Assembly: GCA_026397575.1 (NCBI GenBank)
Contig: JAPLUP010000528.1
Location: 1 to 5,156 of the forward strand
From: Candidatus Zixiibacteriota bacterium
GTDB lineage: Bacteria; Zixibacteria; MSB-5A5; CAIYYT01
DNA length: 5,156 nucleotides
Reading direction: 5' to 3'
Both the position numbers and the translations under genes were made by a program. Shown here piece after piece: positions 1-4,764 of the stretch; the first letter of the stretch is position 1; each line of letters opens with the position of its first letter. The notes beneath the pieces were generated by a model. The model did not search any database. It was not told the origin of the DNA and worked only from the letters and a program-made list of their open reading frames with translations.

Positions 1-359
1 CATCCGAGAATGCCAATCAAGCTGGCGTCGGCAAGGATATTGTCTTCAGACAGAGTGACATTGTTGATTTGGTTCCTCCCCCCCCACCCGGTGTTGCTAT
101 TGTCAATCCTCCCTATGGTGACCGACTGTCGGTTGATGATATACAGAGTAGCTATCACTCAATTGGGGACGCCTTCAAGAAAAACTTCACCAACTATGAC
201 GCGTTTGTCTTTACCGGGAATTCATCCGCCGCAAAACATATTGGTCTGAGAACATCACGACGGATACAGATGTATAACGGCCCGATTGAATGCCGACTGC
301 TAAAATTCGAAATGTACAAAGGCACCCACAAAATTGAATCAAACTCTCCCGAAATCTGA
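1..359 (+). CDS. RlmL-type 23S rRNA guanine-N2 methyltransferase, C-terminal part (5' end outside window)
   Basis: This is the C-terminal 118 residues of a class I SAM-dependent methyltransferase of the COG0116 (RlmL/YcbY, THUMP-methyltransferase) family, which methylates a guanine of 23S rRNA in the cytoplasm. The reading frame starts at base 3 and ends with TGA at 357-359. The catalytic motif IVNPPYGDRL is at bases 99-128. It is followed by the family's usual C-terminal layout of about 84 residues: a helix (YHSIGDAFKKNF), a strand (DAFVFTGNS), and an ending with YNGPIECRLLKFEMYKG, like the NGPLDC stretch of E. coli RlmL. The protein stops there, so it is the short form without the fused RlmK domain of E. 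coli. A run of eight C (78-85) encodes prolines just before the motif; the frame stays open through it. The family is clear, but the exact target base cannot be read from this fragment. Confidence 0.88.
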   Translation, partial: SENANQAGVGKDIVFRQSDIVDLVPPPPPGVAIVNPPYGDRLSVDDIQSSYHSIGDAFKKNFTNYDAFVFTGNSSAAKHIGLRTSRRIQMYNGPIECRLLKFEMYKGTHKIESNSPEI

Positions 360-388
360 GATCGGAATTCTTGCCCTTTCGACTTTCG

Positions 389-550
389 ATGCTCTATTTC
401 TCGAAGCCGCGAGGGTTCGACCTACCCGGCCATTTCGACACCGGCGACAAAACCAAAGCTCGCGAGCACGCCGAGAAGGCCAAAGAACGCGCTGAGTGTG
501 GGTATGTGCCCGCTCTCAATCAAGCCGTAGCGTTGTTGGGGAAGCTTTAG
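389..550 (+). CDS. Doubtful 53-codon ORF, or remnant, between rlmL-like gene and repeats
   Basis: This is an open frame from ATG 389 to TAG 548-550 whose product I do not recognise. The C-terminal half looks protein-like: a charged helix (KAREHAEKAKERAE, about residues 23-36) followed by GYVPALNQAVALLGKL. No Shine-Dalgarno sequence precedes the ATG, and the frame is open further upstream, with a possible TTG at 371. Two facts argue against a normal gene. Codons near the start lie inside one REP-like repeat copy (400-425), and the stop codon lies in the head of the next copy (547-573). It may be a chance ORF, a decayed gene tail, or a very small gene invaded by repeats. Confidence 0.2.
   Translation: MLYFSKPRGFDLPGHFDTGDKTKAREHAEKAKERAECGYVPALNQAVALLGKL
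400..425 (-). repeat. REP-like palindromic repeat, copy 1 (single)
   Basis: Read on the minus strand, this is GTAG (425-422) followed by an imperfect palindrome with arms TCGAACCC and GGCTTCGA (one mismatch) around the loop TCGC. It matches copy 3 (615-641) with about five differences and a one-base gap. A GTAG head followed directly by an imperfect palindrome is the known layout of REP elements. No inverted partner is visible on its left side. Confidence 0.5.
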
Positions 551-641
551 GTCAAAACCGTTTCGGTTTTGACGCTTTCTCGTCTCGCTAACACATTCGC
601 GCGTTCCGCGCGATGTCGAAACCGCAAGGGTTTCAACCTAC
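547..641. repeat. REPIN-like inverted pair of REP-like repeats (copies 2 and 3)
   Basis: Two copies of the repeat face each other with their heads outward. Copy 2 (547-573, plus orientation) has head TTAG and then a perfect 10-bp hairpin, GTCAAAACCG / CGGTTTTGAC, around a TTT loop (551-573). Copy 3 (615-641, minus orientation) ends in CTAC, the complement of GTAG, and holds the hairpin GAAACC / GGTTTC (618-634). The two copies match at 21 of 26 positions when one is reversed, so the whole 95 bases could also fold into one long hairpin. The spacer contains a third hairpin, TCGCGCG-TTC-CGCGCGA (597-613). This layout and size match REPINs (REP doublets), which are mobilised in trans by RAYT transposases. 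No RAYT gene is in the window. Confidence 0.6.
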
Positions 642-658
642 AGATAAACAAATTCCCG

Positions 659-687
659 TTGACAACTTCCTTCGCGACAGCTAAATA
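659..687 (+). promoter_or_regulatory. Sigma70-type promoter for tRNA-Thr
   Basis: A perfect -35 box TTGACA (659-664) is separated by 17 bases from TAAATA (682-687). The predicted start is near 694, leaving about 55 bases of leader before the tRNA. The promoter begins 18 bases after the REPIN-like element ends. The -35 context GTTGACAACTT recurs exactly at 4601-4611, upstream of another unit. Confidence 0.7.
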
Positions 688-747
688 ATGCGGTCAATCT
701 TGTCGGTCGGGATGCCGATCATCCTGAAGGTCGAGAAGATATCGTAC

Positions 748-820
748 GCCGGTGTAACTCAGCTGGTAGAGTAGCTGATTTGTAATCAGCAGGTCGGGGG
801 TTCGAGTCCCTTCACCGGCT
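748..820 (+). tRNA. tRNA-Thr (anticodon UGU)
   Basis: This is a complete 73-base cloverleaf. The 7-bp acceptor stem GCCGGTG (748-754) pairs with CACCGGC (813-819), and the discriminator is T820. The D arm carries AGCTGGTAGAGT. The anticodon stem GCTGA (774-778) / TCAGC (786-790) encloses the loop TTTGTAA, giving anticodon TGT at 781-783, which reads ACA and related Thr codons. The T loop is TTCGAGT (801-807) on a stem with three G-C and two G-T pairs. CCA is not encoded. A run of six T (820-825) follows directly, and the next gene starts 42 bases downstream. Confidence 0.96.
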
Positions 821-862
821 TTTTTCTTTAGGGGGATATGTAATACTCAGGCATTATTAGAC

Positions 863-2257
863 ATGGCTTCTCTGATCGAAACACTAAGGCGCGTTCGGCA
901 TACGGCAATTCCTCTGCCGCTCAAGTATGGCAGCGAATTCAGGCGGCTTTTCCATTTCCTGCGGGAACACCAATATGGCAGCAGGGAGGAGTTGGCGGAT
1001 TTTCAGTGGCAGCAGCTTAAGGCGCTGCTTGCCTACGCCTACGATCATGTGCCGTACTATCGTCGAACTTTCAACGCGGTCGGTCTGCATCCCAATGATG
1101 TTAGGTCTCCTGTTGATTTCCAGCAGATACCAATTTTGTACAAAGAGCAAATTGTCGCGCACGGCGCGGAACTTAAGTCGGATCAGTTCGAGCGGTTCGA
1201 CCCGATTCCTTCAACCACCAGCGCCACCACGCGCGATGGTTTGACCATCTATCGCTCGCTCTATCTCGAGCACTACCGGCTGGCCAATGTTTGGCGACAC
1301 TATTTCAACATCGGCTACCGCTTCCGCGAGCCACGGGCGCAACTCACAGTGCGGCTCAAATTCGTCTCGGACCCGAGGGAAATGCCGATCGACTACAATG
1401 AGAATGCTCTTCTGATCGATACGCGTAGCGTCACCCTCGAAAATTCCCCTCGGATCTACGAACGACTGAAATCATTCCAGCCCAAGCTGCTCTACTGTCA
1501 GCCGGCGAACGTTGCTATTCTGATCGAGTATTTTCGCCAGCGCGGCCTTTCGCCGTTCCCGATCCCGATCATCTATTCCCTCGGAGAGAAGCTTTATCCT
1601 GAATATCGGGCGCTGATCGAATCGTTCTTTGGCGACGGTATAATTCAGTACTATACCAATCGGGAAAATACCGTTGCCGCCACCGAGTTGAATGATGGCC
1701 GAATGTACGTCAATTCGGAATACTGTTACGTCGAGTTCCTGTCATCCGACGGCCTATGTGCCGACGGGACGCCCGGCGATATTGTCACGACGTCGCTGCA
1801 GAATTACGCCTTTCCGTTGATTCGCTACCATACCGAGGATCTAGGAGCCTCCCACGGTTATCCCGAAGGCGCACTGCGCAACTACGAAACTATGGAAATC
1901 ATTGGCGGTAGGGGCAAGGATCTGCTGCTGACCAAGAATGGCTTGATCGCACCACAGATCATCCCCGTTATCGAGAGAGTCTGCGCCGGCAAATTCAAAC
2001 GCGTCCAGCTTGAACAACACACTCTTGATGATCTGGTTGTCAGAGTGATTCCCAACGGAACGTTCGACCATCGGCACGATCCGGCTCGGATAGAAGCGGC
2101 GTACCGCGAATGTTTTCAGAATCAGTTCAAAGTCGAAGTCGAGTTGGTCGAAAAAATCGACCGTACCGACTCGGGAAAGTACAAATTCGTCATCTCCGAG
2201 CCGGCAATGAATTACTTGCGTCAATCGCTTCCCCAGAGGTCTGACCCGCCCCGGTGA
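863..2257 (+). CDS. CapK/PaaK-family adenylate-forming enzyme (phenylacetate-CoA ligase-like)
   Basis: This 464-residue protein is of normal full length for the COG1541 family of ATP-dependent acyl-adenylating enzymes, which includes PaaK, CapK and coenzyme F390 synthetase. Visible landmarks are the N-terminal signature AYDHVPYYR (59-67), YTNRENTVAATE (264-275) at the substrate/ATP site, NYAFPLIRYHTEDLG (314-328) with Asp326 in the ribose-binding position, GGRGKDLLL (348-356) at the hinge, and IDRTDSGKYKFVIS with the C-terminal catalytic Lys439. The usual Gly-rich phosphate loop (TSGTTG-like) is replaced by STTSATTRDG (117-126), which lacks both glycines. No good Shine-Dalgarno sequence lies just before ATG 863 (AGGGGGA is 26 bases upstream), but the next Met is residue 174 and the N-terminal motif requires this start. 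There is no paa or capsule gene beside it, so the substrate is unknown. It may be read through from the tRNA promoter. Confidence 0.85.
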   Translation: MASLIETLRRVRHTAIPLPLKYGSEFRRLFHFLREHQYGSREELADFQWQQLKALLAYAYDHVPYYRRTFNAVGLHPNDVRSPVDFQQIPILYKEQIVAHGAELKSDQFERFDPIPSTTSATTRDGLTIYRSLYLEHYRLANVWRHYFNIGYRFREPRAQLTVRLKFVSDPREMPIDYNENALLIDTRSVTLENSPRIYERLKSFQPKLLYCQPANVAILIEYFRQRGLSPFPIPIIYSLGEKLYPEYRALIESFFGDGIIQYYTNRENTVAATELNDGRMYVNSEYCYVEFLSSDGLCADGTPGDIVTTSLQNYAFPLIRYHTEDLGASHGYPEGALRNYETMEIIGGRGKDLLLTKNGLIAPQIIPVIERVCAGKFKRVQLEQHTLDDLVVRVIPNGTFDHRHDPARIEAAYRECFQNQFKVEVELVEKIDRTDSGKYKFVISEPAMNYLRQSLPQRSDPPR

Positions 2258-2262
2258 TTATC

Positions 2263-2281
2263 CGGATTTCCCGAAAATCCG
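2263..2281 (+). terminator. Hairpin after the CapK-like gene, possible terminator
   Basis: A perfect 7-bp stem, CGGATTT / AAATCCG, with loop CCCGA starts six bases after the stop codon. It is flanked by the direct repeat GATTATC (2256-2262 and 2281-2287). No T tract follows, so it may be a 3'-end stabiliser rather than an intrinsic terminator. Confidence 0.35.
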
Positions 2282-2333
2282 ATTATCAATAATATCGATC
2301 TACGTCGTACATATATGAGAATCAGAGGAGTAA

Positions 2334-2425
2334 CCACTGTGGACGGGTACCGCGAGCAGTGGGAACAACCGGCATGATCGGTTGCTACGGCCATAGAACC
2401 CACGCGATGATACCTTGGTCATCGC
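2334..2425 (+). promoter_or_regulatory. Structured 5' leader of the cupredoxin-dockerin gene, class unknown
   Basis: Three stem-loops lie in a row in the 189-base gap before the secreted protein gene. H1 pairs CCACTG (2334-2339) with CAGTGG (2357-2362), with an inner CGG-GTA-CCG hairpin and a 4x4 internal loop TGGA/CGAG. H2 pairs CAACCG (2366-2371) with CGGTTG (2379-2384). H3 pairs GCGATGA (2404-2410) with TCATCGC (2419-2425) and ends ten bases before the AAAGGAG site (2435-2441). An alternative helix, GTGGG (2359-2363) with CCCAC (2399-2403), would enclose H2 and exclude H1. I matched it to no known riboswitch consensus. An A/T-rich stretch at 2308-2317 could be a -10 region, but no good -35 is present. 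Confidence 0.35.
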
Positions 2426-2446
2426 CGGAAAAACAAAGGAGCGAAA

Positions 2447-3571
2447 ATGATTTCACGTCATGCAATTACCGTGGTAATTCTCGCGGTGCTGCTGTTGGCT
2501 ATGACCGCCGTCGCCACTGCTACCAAACACATTGTTAACGTCGGCAATTTCGCCTTCACTCCTAAAAAAACCCAGGTTGCGCCGGGAGATACGGTGCGTT
2601 GGGTCTGGTCATCGGGACTCCACACGACCACTTCTGACCCATCGTCGTCAAAGAGTTGGGGCTCACCGACACTCTCCGGCGTTGGGCAGTTTTTTGACGT
2701 CATCTTTGCATTGGCGGACGGTCCCGGACCGTTTCCTTACCACTGCGAAGTTTATCCGCTGACGATGATGGACACAATTTTCGTGAACGTACCTGCCACC
2801 GTGCACTTTATTAAGGTAAGTGACTTCGCCTTTACGCCCGCCAAGACGCCTGTCAATCCCGGGGATACCGTTATCTGGCTGTGGGAAAGCGGGATTCATA
2901 CCACAACGTCCGACCCAAGCTCATTCAAGAGCTGGAATTCCCCAAGCCTATCTTCGGCCGGTCAGTCGTTTCAATTGGTCTTTGGTCTCGCCGATGGTCC
3001 GGGTCCGTTTGCCTATCACTGCGAGGTTCATCCTCTGACTATGCTGGATACGATTTTCATAAATTACCCGACGACAGTGCATCATATCGCTGTTGGTGAC
3101 TTTGCCTTCACGCCTGCGAAAACTCATGTCAATCCCGGGGATGCTGTAATCTGGGCTTGGGCAAACGGTCTACACAACACGACTTCCGATCCCTCTTCGC
3201 CGAAATCGTGGACGTCGTCCAATTTCGCGGCCGCAGGTGACAATTTCCAACTGACATTTAGCGCCGGAGATGGTCCCGGTCCATTCCCGTACCATTGTGA
3301 TTTTCATCCGTTAGACATGCTGGATACGATCTATGTCAACAGTTCACCAACTTGTACAGCTTGCGGTGACGCCAACAGTGATGGCGGTATCGACATCTCG
3401 GACGCAGTGTTCTTGATTTCATACATCTTCTCCGGTGGCGTAGCTCCGGGATTCTGCAATTATGTGACGGGGAAGGGCGACGCCAACGGCGATGGTGAAG
3501 TGGATATTTCTGACGCGGTGTACTTAATCTCCTACATCTTCTCCGGTGGCTCCGCGCCGCACTGCCAGTAG
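2447..3571 (+). CDS. Secreted protein: three plastocyanin-like cupredoxin units plus dockerin type I pair
   Basis: This 374-residue exported protein has a signal peptide at 1-25 (hydrophobic core VVILAVLLLAMTAV, cleavage after ATA). Three tandem units follow at exactly 92-residue spacing (about 27-118, 119-210, 211-299), each like a plastocyanin/halocyanin fold: FAFTP.KT.V.PGD.V.W.W..G.H, then DGPGPF.YHC and a ligand loop. Type 1 copper ligands are His151, Cys192, His195, Met199 in unit 2 and His243, Cys284, His287, Met291 in unit 3. Unit 1 has His59, Cys100 and Met107, but Tyr103 replaces the second His. Residues 306-373 hold two dockerin-type Ca-binding repeats (D308, N310, D312, D319; D345, N347, D349, D356), each ending near a Cys. 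The role is probably periplasmic or surface electron carriage or copper binding, with the dockerin used for attachment; this is inferred. Start ATG 2447 has AAAGGAG five bases upstream. Confidence 0.85.
   Translation: MISRHAITVVILAVLLLAMTAVATATKHIVNVGNFAFTPKKTQVAPGDTVRWVWSSGLHTTTSDPSSSKSWGSPTLSGVGQFFDVIFALADGPGPFPYHCEVYPLTMMDTIFVNVPATVHFIKVSDFAFTPAKTPVNPGDTVIWLWESGIHTTTSDPSSFKSWNSPSLSSAGQSFQLVFGLADGPGPFAYHCEVHPLTMLDTIFINYPTTVHHIAVGDFAFTPAKTHVNPGDAVIWAWANGLHNTTSDPSSPKSWTSSNFAAAGDNFQLTFSAGDGPGPFPYHCDFHPLDMLDTIYVNSSPTCTACGDANSDGGIDISDAVFLISYIFSGGVAPGFCNYVTGKGDANGDGEVDISDAVYLISYIFSGGSAPHCQ
2525..3343 (+). repeat. Three tandem cupredoxin-coding units of about 276 bp
   Basis: The units are approximately 2525-2800, 2801-3076 and 3077-3343. 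They come from internal duplication of one cupredoxin domain, with the Cys codons exactly 276 bases apart. DNA identity is broken up by many synonymous changes. The longest conserved stretch I noticed is TGTCAATCCCGGGGAT, shared by units 2 and 3, so the duplication is old rather than recent. Units 2 and 3 keep complete copper ligand sets; unit 1 has diverged. Confidence 0.75.
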
Positions 3572-3607
3572 GGGGGCTATTATCGATCAGGACAGGCTTT
3601 TCGGTCA

Positions 3608-3631
3608 GGGCGTCCGCCGACACGGGCGCCC
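3608..3631 (+). terminator. G/C-rich hairpin after the cupredoxin-dockerin gene
   Basis: A 9-bp stem, GGGCGTCCG / CGGGCGCCC (one G-U pair), with loop CCGACA lies 37 bases after the stop codon. The tail is CTTCC, with no T run, so intrinsic termination is not assured. The position between this gene and the rpsU promoter fits a transcript end. Confidence 0.45.
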
Positions 3632-3703
3632 CTTCCGTTGGCTGACGAGCGTAGACATTGTCCCACAGCGAATTGCGGAGACTGCGGTTTTTCCAGATTG
3701 CTA

Positions 3704-3732
3704 TTGACACAGGTTTAAGCTGTCGCTATATT
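3704..3732 (+). promoter_or_regulatory. Strong sigma70-type promoter for rpsU-yqeY
   Basis: A perfect TTGACA (3704-3709) is followed after exactly 17 bases by TATATT (3727-3732). The predicted start is near 3739, giving a leader of about 55 bases before the rpsU start. This is the best consensus match of the three promoters in the window, fitting the high expression expected of a ribosomal protein gene. Confidence 0.8.
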
Positions 3733-3793
3733 CACAAGAGATTAATTAGGGGTCTATACCTTTTGCCGGCACTGAGAGGAGGTCGAGCCAGAC

Positions 3794-3985
3794 TTGACAG
3801 GAGTCAAAGTTCGCGATGACGAGTCATTCGAAAAAGCGCTAAGACGCTTTAACAAGCTGTGCGAAAAGAGCGGAATTCTGTCCGACATCAAAAAGCATCA
3901 GCATTTCGAAAAACCGTCGGAACGTAAAAAACGGAAACTGAACGCGGCCAAGCGTAAATCGCGCCGCTATAGCAGAGACGACTGA
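3794..3985 (+). CDS. rpsU: 30S ribosomal protein S21
   Basis: This 63-residue basic protein is a component of the small ribosomal subunit, near the 3' end of 16S rRNA, where it aids mRNA binding. The family pattern is clear: VKVRDDESFEKALRRFNKLCEKSGILSDIKKHQHFEKPSERKKRK followed by an Arg/Lys-rich tail (residues 35-60). The length is typical for short bacterial forms. The start is TTG 3794: an AGGAGGT site at 3777-3783 lies ten bases upstream, the family N-terminus begins right there, and no ATG or GTG is available. A TTG start combined with a strong ribosome site is slightly unusual for an abundant protein. The gene has its own promoter, and yqeY follows after one base, so the two are cotranscribed and probably translationally coupled. 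Confidence 0.94.
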   Translation: MTGVKVRDDESFEKALRRFNKLCEKSGILSDIKKHQHFEKPSERKKRKLNAAKRKSRRYSRDD

Positions 3986-3986
3986 G

Positions 3987-4433
3987 ATGTCACTGCTCGA
4001 GACTCTCAATTCTGACCTGATAGTTGCTCTGAAAAAGGGGGACAAAAACAGGGTGGAAGTTATTAGGGGTCTTAAGTCAGACATCAAGTATAAAGAGATC
4101 GACAAGAGGGAGCCGCTCACCGAGGAGGATGTTCTCGGTGTTTTGGCTGCTGCCGCCAAACGGCGGCGTGATTCGATCGAACTGTTCCGGCAGGGTGGTC
4201 GGGACGATCTGGTATTGAAAGAAAGCGGCGAACTTGAAATCATTACCAGCCACCTGCCTCAGCAACTTTCTGATGAGGAATTGCAGGAAATCGTCGGGGC
4301 CACACTATTGGAGATAGGGGCAAAAACGCCCGCCGATCTCGGCAAAGTGATGAAAGCAATCATGCCCAAAGTCAAAGGGCGCGCCGACGGCAACCGGGTG
4401 CGACAGATGATCGCGGGGAAGCTGTCGGGCTGA
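3987..4433 (+). CDS. yqeY: YqeY/GatB-like domain protein
   Basis: This 148-residue cytoplasmic protein of the YqeY family matches the family over its full length (E. coli YqeY is 147 residues). It resembles the C-terminal tRNA-binding tail of the GatB/GatE amidotransferase subunits. Recognisable blocks are the N-terminal helix pair with IRGLKSDIKYKEIDKRE (26-42), LTEEDVLGVLAAAAKRRRDSIE (44-65), LPQQLSDEEL (90-99), and the C-terminal signature GKVMKAIMPKVKGRADGNRVRQM (118-140). Its exact role is unsettled; aminoacyl-tRNA metabolism is suggested by the domain only. It starts one base after the rpsU stop with only a weak ribosome site, indicating translational coupling. The rpsU-yqeY pair is common and is often followed by dnaG and rpoD; here a terminator follows, so the operon ends after two genes. 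Confidence 0.92.
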   Translation: MSLLETLNSDLIVALKKGDKNRVEVIRGLKSDIKYKEIDKREPLTEEDVLGVLAAAAKRRRDSIELFRQGGRDDLVLKESGELEIITSHLPQQLSDEELQEIVGATLLEIGAKTPADLGKVMKAIMPKVKGRADGNRVRQMIAGKLSG

Positions 4434-4443
4434 TCCATGATGT

Positions 4444-4470
4444 GTAGGTCAGAACCGCTTCGGTTTTGAC
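4444..4470 (+). repeat. REP-like palindromic repeat, copy 4 (single)
   Basis: GTAG (4444-4447) is followed directly by the palindrome GTCAGAACCG-CTT-CGGTTTTGAC (4448-4470), ten pairs including one G-U. It differs from copy 2 (547-573) by only two bases in the 23-base palindrome, although it lies almost 4 kb away. It starts ten bases after the yqeY stop codon, the typical REP location just downstream of a gene, and sits before the terminator. No inverted partner is seen. Confidence 0.6.
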
Positions 4471-4484
4471 TTCTCGATTTTTGG

Positions 4485-4516
4485 CGCGGTGGAAGATTTC
4501 TTCCACCGCGTTTTTT
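4485..4516 (+). terminator. Intrinsic terminator of rpsU-yqeY
   Basis: A perfect 11-bp stem, CGCGGTGGAAG / CTTCCACCGCG, with loop ATTT is followed immediately by TTTTTT (4511-4516). This is a textbook Rho-independent terminator, 51 bases after the yqeY stop. Confidence 0.95.
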
Positions 4517-4601
4517 GTTGTAAGGCAACGGGACAAACAATTGATAGGCGGGCAGGTTAGATTTGTGGCGCGACAAGGACGAAAAAACATCGCAAAATCG
4601 G

Positions 4602-4630
4602 TTGACAACTTGACGTTGGCCGGTTACATT
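4602..4630 (+). promoter_or_regulatory. Sigma70-type promoter upstream of the secreted-protein region
   Basis: A perfect TTGACA (4602-4607) is followed after 17 bases by TACATT (4625-4630). The predicted start is near 4637, leaving a leader of about 128 bases before the ORF at 4765. The leader begins with a 7-bp hairpin (4648-4668). The -35 context is identical over 11 bases to the tRNA-Thr promoter. Confidence 0.65.
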
Positions 4631-4647
4631 GCCTTCTGTAGATCACA

Positions 4648-4668
4648 AAATCAGACCTTGCCTGATTT
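4648..4668 (+). other. Stem-loop at the start of the 4637-4764 leader
   Basis: AAATCAG (4648-4654) pairs perfectly with CTGATTT (4662-4668) around the loop ACCTTGC, about 11 bases after the predicted transcription start. It could protect the 5' end of the transcript or be incidental. No gene is convincing between 4434 and 4764; that stretch holds the repeat, the terminator, the promoter and this hairpin. Confidence 0.3.
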
Positions 4669-4764
4669 GAGTTCGCGAGTTTGGCTTTGTCAAAGTTCGC
4701 AGACCCAAGATGATCAAACTGAGGGGCTTTTTGGGGTCATTGCGACTCTTGTTGGAGAACGATA

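Noticed and set aside
78..85. Run of eight C in the rlmL-like gene as a phase-variation tract
   Set aside because: The frame is intact across it, it encodes prolines in a tolerant position before the catalytic motif, and one tract alone does not show phase variation.
551..573. Perfect 10-bp hairpin read as a terminator for the upstream gene
   Set aside because: No T tract follows, and a near-identical copy occurs at 4448-4470 ahead of a separate true terminator, so a dispersed repeat explains it better.
400..641. CRISPR array
   Set aside because: The copies are in mixed orientation with irregular spacing and differ from each other, and there are no spacers of constant length or cas genes.
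1841..2224. 127-codon minus-strand ORF inside the CapK-like gene
   Set aside because: It lies antisense to well-conserved family motifs of the plus-strand enzyme, so it is a shadow frame.
3336..3710. 124-codon minus-strand ORF over the dockerin region and rpsU promoter
   Set aside because: The translation is Arg/His/Cys-rich low-complexity sequence antisense to the dockerin repeats and it ends in the rpsU promoter.
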